This document shows positions 34,249 through 47,817 of a stretch of DNA of 64,000 nt, one piece after another. A program made the translations under genes and the position numbers. The notes beneath the pieces were generated by a model. That model ran no database searches, was not told the origin of the DNA, and was given only the letters and a program-made list of their open reading frames with translations. Source of the stretch: Clostridia bacterium (GTDB lineage Bacteria; Bacillota; Clostridia; Christensenellales; CAG-138); assembly GCA_017429985.1 (NCBI GenBank), contig JAFRNW010000042.1, forward strand, positions 1 through 64,000, given 5' to 3'. Every line of letters begins with the position of its first letter. The stretch's first letter is position 1.

Positions 34249-35625
34249 TTACATTTCCAGATTGGCGGCGGTTCTTGGGAACGGGAGAACGTCACGGATA
34301 TTTGCCATGCCGGTGACATACATCACCATCCTTTCAAAGCCCAGACCGAAGCCCGCATGCTTTACGCCTCCGTATTTGCGGAGATCCAGATACCAGTCAT
34401 ACTGCGACATATCCAGACCAAGGGTGTCGCATTTTTGTTTCAGGACATCATATCTTTCTTCACGCTGGCTTCCGCCGATGATTTCGCCCACGCCCGGAAC
34501 CAGAAGGTCTGCTGCGGCAACCGTCTTTCCGTCATCATTCAGACGCATATAGAAAGCCTTGATCGCAGCGGGATAATCCGTTACGAAAACCGGTTTCTTA
34601 TATACCTGCTCTGTCAGATAGCGCTCGTGCTCCGTCTGCAGATCATCTCCCCATGCTACGGGATATTTGAAATCCTGGCCGCTTTCCTGAAGGATCTTGA
34701 CCGCTTCCGTGTAGCTGATGCGGATAAAGTCGGAGTTTACGACATTGTCAAGCCTGGCCAGAAGATCCTTGTCCACAAACTTGTTGAAGAACTCCATTTC
34801 TGCGGGACAGCGTTCGAGAACCGTGCTGATGATGTATTTCACCATCGCTTCCGCAACGTCCATGTCGCCCGCAAGATCACAGAAAGCCATTTCGGGCTCG
34901 ATCATCCAGAACTCGGCGGCATGCCGGGCTGTAAAACTGTATTCTGCGCGGAAAGTCGGCCCGAACGTATAAATGTCGCGAAACGCGAGCGCAAACGCTT
35001 CCCCGTAAAGCTGACCCGAGACGGTAAGGTTGACCGGCTGTCCGAAGAAATCCTTGGAATAGTCGATGCTTCCGTCCTTTTCCATGGGAAGGTCATCCAT
35101 GGGAAGGGTCGTTACCTGGAACATTTCTCCCGCGCCTTCACAGTCGGATCCGGTCAGGATCGGGGTATGGACATAGACGAAACCCCTCTGCTGGAAGAAT
35201 TCGTGAATGGCCGCGGCGACAACGGAACGGACGCGGAAGGTTGCCTGGAACGTATTGGTCCGCGGACGCAGATGCTGAATGGTCCTGAGATACTCGAGCG
35301 TATGGCGCTTTTTCTGAAGCGGGTAATCCTGCGGACAGGTTCCTTCGATGACAATGGAATCCGCCTTGATCTCGAACGGCTGCGGGGCGTCCGGCGTGAG
35401 GACCAGCGTTCCGTCGATCTGAACGGCACATCCGGTCGTCAGCCCTGTGCCGAGATTCTTTCCGTCGCGCTCATAGACGATCTGAACGGGACGGAAGCAG
35501 GAACCGTCCGTCAGTTCTATAAATCCCATGGTTTTCCCTTCACGGAAAGTCCGCACCCATCCGCAAACCGAAACAGAGCCGGCAAAGGCTTCGGGAGATT
35601 TCTGAAGTTCGCTTAATTTGACCAT
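34249..35625 (-). CDS. asnS: Asparaginyl-tRNA synthetase
   Basis: This class IIb synthetase is 458 residues from ATG 35625, which has GGAG at 9 bases; the in-frame ATG at 35640 has none. The N-terminal OB fold ([25 protein letters not shown]) binds the anticodon. The catalytic core has [33 protein letters not shown], the motif 2 block [10 protein letters not shown] with the Arg, and motif 3 [16 protein letters not shown]. Its presence together with asnA means Asn-tRNA can be made directly. The -10 is at 35658-35663. Confidence 0.97.
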   Translation of the reverse strand: MVKLSELQKSPEAFAGSVSVCGWVRTFREGKTMGFIELTDGSCFRPVQIVYERDGKNLGTGLTTGCAVQIDGTLVLTPDAPQPFEIKADSIVIEGTCPQDYPLQKKRHTLEYLRTIQHLRPRTNTFQATFRVRSVVAAAIHEFFQQRGFVYVHTPILTGSDCEGAGEMFQVTTLPMDDLPMEKDGSIDYSKDFFGQPVNLTVSGQLYGEAFALAFRDIYTFGPTFRAEYSFTARHAAEFWMIEPEMAFCDLAGDMDVAEAMVKYIISTVLERCPAEMEFFNKFVDKDLLARLDNVVNSDFIRISYTEAVKILQESGQDFKYPVAWGDDLQTEHERYLTEQVYKKPVFVTDYPAAIKAFYMRLNDDGKTVAAADLLVPGVGEIIGGSQREERYDVLKQKCDTLGLDMSQYDWYLDLRKYGGVKHAGFGLGFERMVMYVTGMANIRDVLPFPRTAANLEM

Positions 35626-35657
35626 TGTTACTTGCTCCATTATTGAAATTAAAACAC

Positions 35658-35663
35658 ATTATA
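35658..35663 (-). promoter_or_regulatory. Extended -10 of the asnS promoter
   Basis: Reverse strand TGGTATAAT gives an extended -10 about 33 bases before ATG 35625. A clear -35 was not found. Confidence 0.5.
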
Positions 35664-35719
35664 CCACATGAGCGCCGAAATTCCACCGATTCTGAGGGAA
35701 AGCAAACCGCCGCACGGAA

Positions 35720-37552
35720 TCAGGAACCAAATATGTCTCCGAGAGCGTCCTGCATCCGCTCCAGATCGGAGCGGTTTTGCAGGGTTTCCCGCGTTTCCAT
35801 GGCGAGCAGAATCTCATCTGTTATAACGGCGTCAACATTCATATCCAGAAAATCATGAAGCGCGGATTTCGTGTTGACAGTCCAGACGCCGATTTTTTTG
35901 CCCGCATCATGGAGCCGGTTGATCTTCGAAACGGAGACCATCTCCTCTTCCATGATGATCATGTCACAGTTCAATTTCGAAAGATCACCGAGCCCCGAGA
36001 ATATCAGCAGACCGGTTTCAAATTCCGGATAAACCTGTTCGATATAATCCAGAACGTCGTATTTGAGGGAAATAATGATAACATCCCCGATCATATCACG
36101 CTCTTTCACGGCGGCCACCACGGCATCGGCCATCTGACGGTCGGCAGTTTCGCCTTTCAGCTCCAGGAAAAGCGTAATTCTGCCCTTGCCCCGATCAAGC
36201 AGTTCTTCCATCGTTGGTACGGGAAGCAGTTTTCCGGAACCGGTCGTGTCTTTGATACGCAGTTCCGAGATCTCCGCCAGTGTCATTTGAGAGGGTTTTT
36301 TGTCTACCCCGGTCAGGCGTTTGAAGGTGGTGTCGTGATTTACGATATAATGTCCGTCCTTTGTCCGCTGGAAATCCGTCTCACTTCCGTAACAGCCCTG
36401 TTTGACCGCCTCGTCGATTCCTTCCAGGGAGTTTTCGCTGGCCAGAAAGCCGCCGGTGCGGTGCGCAACGATGGGGACTGGCTCTGTCTGCGGGAATATA
36501 TCGTCAAAGAAGCGCGCCATGCAGAAGGACAGCAGCGAAAGACCAAGCAGAACCATCAGGAAAGCGATCACGGTCGCAACGTACCGTTTTGCCGAAAATC
36601 TGGCGAAGTGCTGCTCCCGCTTCCTGTCCGTATAAGCAAGATAAGCTCCCGTCAGCCGGAGAAGGATATTGCTTGAGAGAAGTTTGCCCGTGATGTAAAA
36701 GATGTATTTTCCTACCAGAAGAAAACCCGCGCAGCGCGCTCGATACAGGAGGAGAGCATCCTCGGAGAGCACAGCCCCGGAGGATATCCGATCAGCGGTC
36801 CATTCCAGCCAGAGGGATGGGATCATGTCTGTAATGATAAAAACAAGGAGAGAAACCAGGGTTGTAAACACCGCGGTTTTAATGATCAGGATCAGGTATT
36901 CTTTCCTGTGCTGTTTTATGAGAGCCCGGGAAAATTTCAGCGCTTCCGAGGGTTTCATCCCGTCAATCAGAACGGCATGAAAAGAAAAAGCGTGCTGCAC
37001 CGAAAAAAGCATTAGTAAAAGGATGAAAACGTAGTACAGGGAGGCGGTAACAGGATGGTTCTCTATTACAGAACTGATAAAATGCGGCATATAGAAATCT
37101 TCGGTCAGGCTGACGGAGAATCCGACGCCGCAGAGAGGAACCGCAACGAGAACATAAAAGAGCATCAGAAAGCCGGCTGGTGTGGCAAACCGTCTGACGG
37201 ATTCAAATCCGCGGCGAAGCTCATAAAAAACACCGCCCGGACTGTCGGCAAGGATATCGTGGCAGAGATAGATCTGCGAGAAAACCTCGACGACAACATA
37301 ACAGACGACGATGGCAAGCCCGAGAAGAAGGACCAAAGGCGTCCGCCAGGTGAGCAGAAGACCGGGATTGGCGGAAGTGAGAGCGGAATGGGTTGAATTG
37401 ACAACCGTATTCACCAGTTCGTTCATCAAACCGACCGGGATCATCAGCAGTAAGGCGGTGATCATCCGGTACTGCCATACCTCAAGCGTCGCTTCCCGAC
37501 GAAACCGGCGGATTCCAACCGGCCTTTTTTCTGCTGCTTTGTTTCCCTTCAT
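35720..37552 (-). CDS. Membrane-anchored glycerophosphodiester phosphodiesterase
   Basis: This 610-residue protein has an N-terminal membrane part (about residues 1-350, at least six hydrophobic segments) of the GDPD membrane-domain type, and a C-terminal GDPD domain (about 370-600). Catalytic motifs are VPIVAHRTGG (HR), SENSLEGIDEAVKQGCYGSETDFQRTKDGHYIVNHD (metal-binding ExD and the catalytic His in NHD), LFLELKGE and IGVWTVNT. It probably hydrolyses glycerophosphodiesters or related polymer ends at the membrane. It is a single reverse-strand gene; the ribosome binding site (GAGAG) is weak. Confidence 0.92.
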   Translation of the reverse strand: MKGNKAAEKRPVGIRRFRREATLEVWQYRMITALLLMIPVGLMNELVNTVVNSTHSALTSANPGLLLTWRTPLVLLLGLAIVVCYVVVEVFSQIYLCHDILADSPGGVFYELRRGFESVRRFATPAGFLMLFYVLVAVPLCGVGFSVSLTEDFYMPHFISSVIENHPVTASLYYVFILLLMLFSVQHAFSFHAVLIDGMKPSEALKFSRALIKQHRKEYLILIIKTAVFTTLVSLLVFIITDMIPSLWLEWTADRISSGAVLSEDALLLYRARCAGFLLVGKYIFYITGKLLSSNILLRLTGAYLAYTDRKREQHFARFSAKRYVATVIAFLMVLLGLSLLSFCMARFFDDIFPQTEPVPIVAHRTGGFLASENSLEGIDEAVKQGCYGSETDFQRTKDGHYIVNHDTTFKRLTGVDKKPSQMTLAEISELRIKDTTGSGKLLPVPTMEELLDRGKGRITLFLELKGETADRQMADAVVAAVKERDMIGDVIIISLKYDVLDYIEQVYPEFETGLLIFSGLGDLSKLNCDMIIMEEEMVSVSKINRLHDAGKKIGVWTVNTKSALHDFLDMNVDAVITDEILLAMETRETLQNRSDLERMQDALGDIFGS

Positions 37553-37745
37553 CTCTCACTTTCCGACCGTTTAAACTGAATCAGCCCGAACACGGACAAT
37601 GCCGGAAGAATGCAGGCCTGATTCTCATTATAACACCCGCACCGGGTCAGGGCATCCCGCTTTCGGTCTTTCTGAAAATGTGACAGATTATGGCGCAAAA
37701 AGGGAATCATATATAAAAGGATGGAACAGGACGCATTCCGTATAG

Positions 37746-37751
37746 TATAAT
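37746..37751 (+). promoter_or_regulatory. -10 element placing transcription start at the metallopeptidase ATG
   Basis: TATAAT at 37746-37751 is followed after six bases by ATG 37758. A weak -35 (TGGAAC, 37722-37727) lies 18 bases upstream. No ribosome binding site fits between them. Confidence 0.5.
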
Positions 37752-37757
37752 TAAAAT

Positions 37758-38459
37758 ATGGAAGGATATTTTTCATCACCTCAAATACTATATTTAGCGC
37801 TGATCGCGATATTCGTACTGAGCAGCATCGCGCAGGGAAAAGTCCAGCGGACTTTCGAGAAGTATGCGCACACGGAAGCATCGTCCGGCATCACCGCGGA
37901 ACAAATGGCCTCGCAGATTCTTCTCCGCAACGGTGTGTATAACGTGGGGATCGAAGCGGTGAATGGAACGCTGACCGATCATTATGACCCGTCGACGGGC
38001 GTAGTGGGGCTGTCCACACAGGTGTACGGGCAGAACTCGGTTTCCGCCCTAGCCGTGACGGCGCATGAGATCGGGCATGTGGTCCAGCATCAGGAAGGTT
38101 TCGCGGCGCTGAATGTCCGGAACGCGATACTTCCGTTTGCCAGGATCAGCTCCGCCTTCGCGCCGTGGGTCGTGATCGGCGGCGTGGTGTTCGGACTGAG
38201 ACCGCTCGCCATGGTCGGGGTGGTTCTGTTCGGCGCAGTCCTGCTTTTCCAGCTGGTCACGCTTCCGGTTGAACTGGATGCGTCAAGGCGCGGGCTGCAG
38301 TATCTGGAAGAGGGAGCGTATATCAGCGAAGAGCAGAACAGCCAGGCGAGAGAAGTCCTGAAAGCAGCCGCCATGACCTATGTCTGGGCAACGCTGGCAA
38401 CGCTGATCAGCTTTATCCGGCTTCTTTCCATCAGCCGTTCCTCGAGAAGAAGAGGCTGA
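37758..38459 (+). CDS. Zinc metallopeptidase, YugP-like membrane protease
   Basis: This 233-residue protein has an N-terminal membrane segment (about residues 8-24), the catalytic AVTAHEIGHVVQHQ (HExxH at about residues 103-107), two further membrane segments (about 128-170) and a downstream ELDASRRGLQYLEE, where the Glu is the likely third zinc ligand. It matches the neutral zinc metallopeptidase type 2 family (YugP). Substrate unknown. The ATG sits where transcription should begin, so the message may be leaderless. Confidence 0.92.
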   Translation: MEGYFSSPQILYLALIAIFVLSSIAQGKVQRTFEKYAHTEASSGITAEQMASQILLRNGVYNVGIEAVNGTLTDHYDPSTGVVGLSTQVYGQNSVSALAVTAHEIGHVVQHQEGFAALNVRNAILPFARISSAFAPWVVIGGVVFGLRPLAMVGVVLFGAVLLFQLVTLPVELDASRRGLQYLEEGAYISEEQNSQAREVLKAAAMTYVWATLATLISFIRLLSISRSSRRRG

Positions 38460-38475
38460 AAACAGGGGTGCTCGG

Positions 38476-38500
38476 AGCCGGCCCGAAAGGCCGGCTTTTT
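38476..38500 (+). terminator. Intrinsic terminator of the metallopeptidase gene
   Basis: AGCCGGCC (38476-38483) pairs with GGCCGGCT (38489-38496) around CGAAA, followed by five T residues, 17 bases after the stop. Confidence 0.93.
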
Positions 38501-38569
38501 GTTTGTTTCGGACATGTTTCCAAAGCGTTAAAACGCCGAATTTTTCTAGATTTTCTCGACAATTTGTGG

Positions 38570-38575
38570 TATGAT
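38570..38575 (+). promoter_or_regulatory. Extended -10 upstream of recF-gyrB-gyrA
   Basis: TGGTATGAT has TG one base before TATGAT (38570-38575), 39 bases before the recF ATG. No good -35 is visible, as is common for extended -10 promoters. Confidence 0.5.
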
Positions 38576-38614
38576 TTATATAGGCGAAAAATAGGCGTGG
38601 AGGACAGTTTGCTC

Positions 38615-41742
<3,128 letters not shown>

Positions 41743-41773
41743 TCCGCCGGATACTGGAAAGGAAAAGCAATTC

Positions 41774-44278
41774 ATGAGCGAAAGCACAGAAAGATACAAC
41801 GATCATATTATCAAGGATAATCTGGAAACTGAAATGCAGACCAGCTTCATCGCGTATGCGATGTCGGTCATTATCAACCGCGCGCTGCCGGATGTCCGCG
41901 ACGGCCTCAAGCCGGTTCACCGGAGGATCCTCTACTCCATGGACGAACTCGGCCTGCAGCCCGACAAGCCGTACAGAAAGAGCGCGCGTATCGTCGGTGA
42001 CTGCCTTGGTAAATATCATCCGCACGGAGATTCCTCGGTCTATGACGCCATGGTGCGTCTGGCGCAGCCGTTCAATACCAGATATCCGCTTGTCGAAGGA
42101 CACGGGAACTTCGGCTCGGTCGACGGCGACGGCGCCGCCGCGATGCGATACACGGAAGCCAAGCTTTCCAAAATGGCAACGGAAATGATGGCGGACATTG
42201 AGAAGGACACCGTCGATTTCATGCCGAACTTTGACGAGACGACGATGCAGCCGAAGGTCCTGCCCGCCCGCATTCCGAATCTGCTTGTCAACGGTTCGAA
42301 CGGCATCGCGGTCGGCATGGCGACCAATATTCCGCCGCACAATCTGGGGGAAGCGATCGACGGTCTGATCGCCATGATCGACAATCCGGATATTACGTCG
42401 CAGGAACTGATGCTTTATATCCCGGGTCCCGATTTCCCGACGGGCGGCATCATCCAGGGCAGATCGGGAATCGCCGAAGCGTACACAACCGGCAGGGGAA
42501 GGATCGTGATCCGGGCGAAAACCGAGATCGAGCAGTACAAGGCGGACCGTTCCAGGATCATCGTCACGGAGATCCCCTACCAGGTCAACAAGGCGAAGCT
42601 GGTGGAAAGGATCGCGCAGCTCGTCAAGGAAAAGAAAGTGGAAGGGATCTCGGATCTCCGCGACGAAACGGACAGAAACGGAACGCGCATCGTAATCGAA
42701 CTGAAAAAGGACATTAACGCGAATGTCATTTTAAACAAGCTGTATAAGCAGACGGATCTTCAGAGCACATTCAGCGTGATCAATCTCGCGCTGGTTGACG
42801 GAAAGCCGACGATACTGACGCTTCGGGACATGCTGTATTACTACCTGATGCATCAGGAGGACGTTGTCCGGAGAAGGACGGCGTTCGATCTCGGGAAAGC
42901 GAAGGAGCGCCAGCACATCATCGAAGGTCTGATCATTGCGATCGACAACATCGACGAGGTCGTTGCGCTGATCAGAAAATCCGCCAACGCAAATGAAGCG
43001 AAAAACGGACTGATGGCAAGATTCGGGCTGTCCGAACGCCAGGCGCAGGCAATTCTGGACATGAGACTGCAGCGCCTGACGGGTCTGGAACGGGAAAAGA
43101 TCCTTGCCGAGCAGCAGCAGCTCGCCGAGCGGATCGCGTACTATGAGAGCATTCTGAATGACGACCAGAAACTCACGGCCGTGATCCGGGAGGAGGCGCT
43201 GGCCGTCAAGGAACGGCACAAGGACGCAAGACGGACGGAGATCGCGCAGTCCGCGGAAGACATCAATCTGGACGACATCATTCAGGTTGAGGATATGATC
43301 GTTACCATGACGCATTTCGGATATGTGAAAAGGCTGACGCCCGACACATACCGGACGCAGAGAAGGGGCGGCCGCGGCATCAAGGGACAGGGAACAAGGG
43401 AGGAAGATTTTGTCGAGAGGATCCTGCTCTCGAGCACGCATGCGCCGATTCTGTTCTTCACCAATCTCGGAAGAACCTACCAGATCAAATGCTACGCGAT
43501 TCCGGAAGCGGGAAGGACATCGAAAGGTACGCCGATCGTGAATCTGCTCCAGCTTCAGACCGGCGAAAAGGTGACGGCAATGATCCCGCTGCCGAAGAAT
43601 ATCGATGAAAACAGCTTCCTGATCATGGCGACCAAGAAGGGAATCATCAAGAAAACACCGATGGACGCTTACAGCAACATCCGGAAGAACGGACTGATCG
43701 CGCAGAACCTCAGGGAAGGCGACGAACTGATCGCGGTCGAACTTTCCAGCGGCACAGACGAATTCCTGGTTGCAACGAAGAAGGGAAGGGGCGTGCGGTT
43801 CAGCGAAACGGACGTCCGCGCAATGGGCAGAAACGCGACGGGCGTCAGAGCCGTGAAGCTGATCGGGGACGACGAACTGGTCGATATGGTCAAGATTGAT
43901 CCGGAAGCCACCGTTCTGACCGTTTCGGAGCGCGGCAAAGGCAAGAGAACCAGAACGGACGAGTTTACGGTTCATAAGCGCGGCGGAAGCGGCATGAAGG
44001 TCATGGAGCTGACGGAAAAGACCGGAGACCTGACCTGCCTGAAAATGGTACTGGGAGACGAGGATCTGATGCTGATCCGGGATGACGGGTTCATTATCAG
44101 GATGCCTGTGGACCAGATCCGGATAGCGGGGCGTTCGACACAGGGCGTTCAGCTGATCCGTGTCGACGACATGAGCAAAGTCGTTTCCGTGGCGGTTGTT
44201 CCGCACAGCGAAGAGGAGGAGGAACCGCCGGAGGATGCGGAATCCCCCGTGGAACAGAGCGAACCGTCAAACGAATAA
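41774..44278 (+). CDS. gyrA: DNA gyrase subunit A
   Basis: This 834-residue cleavage subunit begins 31 bases after gyrB. The N-terminal winged helix has [24 protein letters not shown] and the quinolone region [27 protein letters not shown], with Ser and Asp at the positions numbered 83 and 87 in E. coli, the sensitive type. The catalytic Tyr is in [17 protein letters not shown] AMRYTEAKL. The GyrA box is [10 protein letters not shown], and six beta-pinwheel blades follow. The tail is acidic (Glu/Pro-rich), which is known to tune supercoiling. Confidence 0.98.
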   Translation: MSESTERYNDHIIKDNLETEMQTSFIAYAMSVIINRALPDVRDGLKPVHRRILYSMDELGLQPDKPYRKSARIVGDCLGKYHPHGDSSVYDAMVRLAQPFNTRYPLVEGHGNFGSVDGDGAAAMRYTEAKLSKMATEMMADIEKDTVDFMPNFDETTMQPKVLPARIPNLLVNGSNGIAVGMATNIPPHNLGEAIDGLIAMIDNPDITSQELMLYIPGPDFPTGGIIQGRSGIAEAYTTGRGRIVIRAKTEIEQYKADRSRIIVTEIPYQVNKAKLVERIAQLVKEKKVEGISDLRDETDRNGTRIVIELKKDINANVILNKLYKQTDLQSTFSVINLALVDGKPTILTLRDMLYYYLMHQEDVVRRRTAFDLGKAKERQHIIEGLIIAIDNIDEVVALIRKSANANEAKNGLMARFGLSERQAQAILDMRLQRLTGLEREKILAEQQQLAERIAYYESILNDDQKLTAVIREEALAVKERHKDARRTEIAQSAEDINLDDIIQVEDMIVTMTHFGYVKRLTPDTYRTQRRGGRGIKGQGTREEDFVERILLSSTHAPILFFTNLGRTYQIKCYAIPEAGRTSKGTPIVNLLQLQTGEKVTAMIPLPKNIDENSFLIMATKKGIIKKTPMDAYSNIRKNGLIAQNLREGDELIAVELSSGTDEFLVATKKGRGVRFSETDVRAMGRNATGVRAVKLIGDDELVDMVKIDPEATVLTVSERGKGKRTRTDEFTVHKRGGSGMKVMELTEKTGDLTCLKMVLGDEDLMLIRDDGFIIRMPVDQIRIAGRSTQGVQLIRVDDMSKVVSVAVVPHSEEEEEPPEDAESPVEQSEPSNE

Positions 44279-44294
44279 AAGGGCGCTGAAGCAG

Positions 44295-44325
44295 GAAGGC
44301 GGAACGGACGGTTCCGCCTTCTTTT
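44295..44325 (+). terminator. Intrinsic terminator of recF-gyrB-gyrA
   Basis: GAAGGCGGAAC (44295-44305) pairs with GTTCCGCCTTC (44311-44321), 5-base loop, then TTTT. Confidence 0.9.
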
Positions 44326-44511
44326 CGTATCGATCCGTCCCGGAATACAGATATAATCATTCTGCGTGGGAACGGAATACGTCCTACATGATGGATAATT
44401 TGTGAATTATTGGGGAAAAAGTGGCTACATTTTGTGGTGTATGGTACACTGTAAACTGTCGCAGAATGGGGACTTAAAGGGTTCCCCGGGCGTGAAAGGA
44501 AAGAAATATCA

Positions 44512-47500
44512 TTGAACAGTGATATGCAGAATAAAAACATACAGAGAGGCAGCGGGCAGACGCGCGTAGCGTCCAGACCCGCCGGGCAGACTGCGCAGCG
44601 CAGGCCTTATGCCGAGGGCCCCGCTTCTTCCGCACGCGTACAGGCGGAAACGCCGAGAAACGCAGGCAGCCAGCAAAAATCGGGCGGAAGCCGCCCGGCG
44701 AAAAAAACCATTTCTGTCCGTCCCGGATCAAACGGGATATGGATCATTGCGCTTGGCGTCATCTGCATCGTTGCCCTGATCGTTTATCTGACAAGGGGCG
44801 GCGGAAAAGCGGCCGAGCCTGTTTCGCACAGCGTCACGATCAGTGAAGTCATGATGAGCAATTCCGGCACGGTTCCGGATGAAACGGGCAATTTCCCCGA
44901 CTGGATAGAGCTCCACAATAAGACGGGCGAAACGATCGACGTCGGGGGGTACGGCCTTTCAGACGACAAACTCGGCACCGTCAAATGGACGATCCCTGCG
45001 GGCACAAAAATTGAACCGAATGGATATCTGATCATCTACTGTTCCGGCGATCCGTCCCGCGGGCCCTTCCATGCTGCCTTTAAGCTGTCCTCTTCGGATG
45101 TCATTACGTTTTCGACCGAAGCGGGAACCATCATCGAGCAGATCCAGCTGAAGCCGGTCGGTTCCGGGAAGACGCTCGCGCGGAACGTGTCGGGCGAATT
45201 CGAGGAAATGAACCCGAGTCCCGGACAGTCGAACGACAGCGCGGGACAGCAGAAGTTTCTAGAAACGATTTCCGCCGTTTCCAACGAAAGCATCGGCGTA
45301 TTCATCAATGAATTCATGGCGTCCAATGCGTCCACGATCATGGGGCCGGACGGAACATACTGCGACTGGATCGAACTGTATAATACCACGAATCACGCAG
45401 TCGACCTGTCCGGGTACGGGATTTCCGACACATCCACCCAGCCGCTGAAATATGTGTTCCCGAAGGGAACGACCATTCCTGCGCAGGGCGTCCTTCTGAT
45501 TTACTGCACCGGAAAAGAGGGGACGGACCCCGTTACGGTGGAAGCGCCGTTCGGGCTGAGATCCTATAAAGAGGAAATTGTGTTTGCCACGCCCCAGGGC
45601 AAGATCCTGGATTCCGTTTCCTATGAGCGGCAGGAGACAGACGTATCAACCATGCGCTCCCCCGACGGAACGGGAAGCTGGCAGAAAACAACGCAGCCGA
45701 CTCCGGGATATCCCAATACCGACGCCGGGCTTGCCGCCTTTATGGCGGCCAGTTCCTTTGGCACCGGCGAACTGTTCATTTCGGAACTGATCAGCGCGAA
45801 CCGGAGCACCCTCAGACAGGCGGACCTCAGTTACCCCGATTGGATCGAGATATACAATCAGTCTCCGGAGCCGGTGAACCTGAAAGGGTATTCGCTGTCC
45901 AACAACGCGAAAAACCCCGCGAAATGGACATTTCCGGATGTGACCATTAATCCCGGCGAATTCTATGTTGTGCTGGCCACAGGAAAGAACGTGACCGACA
46001 CGCAAAAAAAAAATTTAGAAACGAATTTTTCGCTTTCTGCTGAAGGCGACAGGGTTTTTTTATTTTCCCCGGAAAACAAACTGGTGGACAAACTGGTATT
46101 CGGCCGCGCGCATGCTGACGTTTCCTACGGAAGAAGCGGAAGCCGGCTTTTGTTTTATTCCCAGCCTACGCCGGGAACCGCAAATGCCGAGGGTTTTCCC
46201 GGATATGCCGAAATGCCGGAATTCACGGTTCAGGCCGGAGTTTACAATTCTCCCCAGACGATAGACATCGCGGTTCCGCTCGGATGCAATGTTACCTATA
46301 CGACGGACGGATCGACGCCTACGGAAAACAGCACGGTCTATACCGGCCCCGTTATTGTTTCTTCCAACACGGTGCTGCGGGCACGGGCCTTTAAAACGGG
46401 GCTGATGCCAAGCGACGCCGCGACTGCAAGCTATTTTATCCTGAACGGGACCAACACGATGGAAAGCCATGAGACCCCGTTTTCCATTGTCAGCGTCGTG
46501 ACGGACCGGGACAACATGTTCGGACCCGTGAACGGGATATATGTTGCGGGACAGGTCTTTGCGGAACGGACCGGGGAGGACGCCGGAGCGTTTACCCTGA
46601 AAAAGGATACCGCGAACCCGGAATGGAAGTATGCCAACTTTAACGCGCAGCACTATACGCATCCCGATCCGCTCGGGCTTGAATGGGAACGGCCCGCGCA
46701 CATTGAGATCATCGATTCAAACGGAAAGCTGGAATACGGGGATGATCTGATGATCCGGATATTCGGCGCGTTTTCCAGATTTAAGTCCCAGAAAGGCTTT
46801 TCCGTGGTGACCAGGGCGGGATACGGTGCGACATCGATCGACGACAAGCTTTTCGACACGAGAAGCTATACAAGCTATCAGTCGTTCACGCTGAGGCCGT
46901 CCGCGATGGACTGCTTCATGTCAAAGATCCGCGACATCCTGATCCAGGGGCTCCTTGAAGAAAACGGAAGCATTCTTCCGACACAGGCATACAGGAGAGC
47001 GATCCTCTATATCAACGGACAGTACTGGGGCCTCTATAACATCCGGGAAAAGGTTAACAAGTATTTCCTTGCGCAGCGCTACAATATTACAAATCCGGAG
47101 TCGATCGAAATCCTGGTCGGAAACGGAAATTCGGAAGCCTCGCAGATTTCGGGGCAGAACTCCTATCTGGAGTATAAGCAGTTCATCGAATGGGTCGGCG
47201 CGCACGATCTGTCCAATTCGGAGAACTATTCGTATGTGCAGTCGGTCATCGACGTGGAAAGCTTCGCGGAATACTGCGCCATGGAGATCTTTGTCGGAAA
47301 CACCGATACGGGAAACATTAAATTCTGGCGCAGCAAACAGTACGACAACAAATGGCGCTGGATACCCTATGATTTTGACTGGGCCTTTAACAGAAACGAC
47401 GAAAACGGTGAATCGACAACAACGGGATACCGCAGGAATTTCTTTGAGAAATACTTCCATCCTACCGGTCACGGCGTGGCAAAGGGATTTTCAACGGTTC

Positions 47501-47817
47501 TGTCGAGAGGGCTGCTGAAGAACAGCAACTTCAGGGCGCTGTTTTTACAAAAGTGCGCTTTGATGTATAATAAAGTGTTCACTACGGAAAACATGCTGGC
47601 CCGCATCAATGCGCTTGCCGGCGAAATGGAAACGGAAATGAACTACGATACCGAAAGGTGGGACGGATTTTCCCTGAAAAACTGGCAGCGCAGCATCGCG
47701 AATCTGCAGGATTCCGCGGAGAACGTTCCGGAGTACTTCCTGAAATACTGCCAGAGCTATTTCAGCCTTTCGGATTCGGAAATGATACAATTGTTCGGAA
47801 AGGTCAGTTCCAAGTAA
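44512..47817 (+). CDS. CotH kinase family surface protein with lamin-tail domains
   Basis: This 1101-residue protein begins at TTG 44512 (AAAGGAAAG upstream; ATG 44524 is an alternative). A polar Gln/Arg/Pro-rich cytoplasmic region (1-72) is followed by one membrane segment (about 75-94) and an extracellular part. That part has three lamin-tail-like domains (about 107-225, 262-385, 418-545; each with DWIELHN/Y-type and GYGLS-type motifs), a chitobiase/HEX C-terminal-like beta domain (TVQAGVYNSPQTIDI, about 565-645) and a CotH domain with YINGQYWGLYNIREKVNK and YDFDWAFN (D954, D956 likely metal ligands). CotH proteins can phosphorylate protein serines. VTC and DUF4956 genes follow directly. 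Confidence 0.9.
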   Translation: MNSDMQNKNIQRGSGQTRVASRPAGQTAQRRPYAEGPASSARVQAETPRNAGSQQKSGGSRPAKKTISVRPGSNGIWIIALGVICIVALIVYLTRGGGKAAEPVSHSVTISEVMMSNSGTVPDETGNFPDWIELHNKTGETIDVGGYGLSDDKLGTVKWTIPAGTKIEPNGYLIIYCSGDPSRGPFHAAFKLSSSDVITFSTEAGTIIEQIQLKPVGSGKTLARNVSGEFEEMNPSPGQSNDSAGQQKFLETISAVSNESIGVFINEFMASNASTIMGPDGTYCDWIELYNTTNHAVDLSGYGISDTSTQPLKYVFPKGTTIPAQGVLLIYCTGKEGTDPVTVEAPFGLRSYKEEIVFATPQGKILDSVSYERQETDVSTMRSPDGTGSWQKTTQPTPGYPNTDAGLAAFMAASSFGTGELFISELISANRSTLRQADLSYPDWIEIYNQSPEPVNLKGYSLSNNAKNPAKWTFPDVTINPGEFYVVLATGKNVTDTQKKNLETNFSLSAEGDRVFLFSPENKLVDKLVFGRAHADVSYGRSGSRLLFYSQPTPGTANAEGFPGYAEMPEFTVQAGVYNSPQTIDIAVPLGCNVTYTTDGSTPTENSTVYTGPVIVSSNTVLRARAFKTGLMPSDAATASYFILNGTNTMESHETPFSIVSVVTDRDNMFGPVNGIYVAGQVFAERTGEDAGAFTLKKDTANPEWKYANFNAQHYTHPDPLGLEWERPAHIEIIDSNGKLEYGDDLMIRIFGAFSRFKSQKGFSVVTRAGYGATSIDDKLFDTRSYTSYQSFTLRPSAMDCFMSKIRDILIQGLLEENGSILPTQAYRRAILYINGQYWGLYNIREKVNKYFLAQRYNITNPESIEILVGNGNSEASQISGQNSYLEYKQFIEWVGAHDLSNSENYSYVQSVIDVESFAEYCAMEIFVGNTDTGNIKFWRSKQYDNKWRWIPYDFDWAFNRNDENGESTTTGYRRNFFEKYFHPTGHGVAKGFSTVLSRGLLKNSNFRALFLQKCALMYNKVFTTENMLARINALAGEMETEMNYDTERWDGFSLKNWQRSIANLQDSAENVPEYFLKYCQSYFSLSDSEMIQLFGKVSSK

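Noticed and set aside
42731..44206. A 491-codon reverse open frame over gyrA
   Set aside because: Antisense to a gene with full motif support; no binding site or domain.
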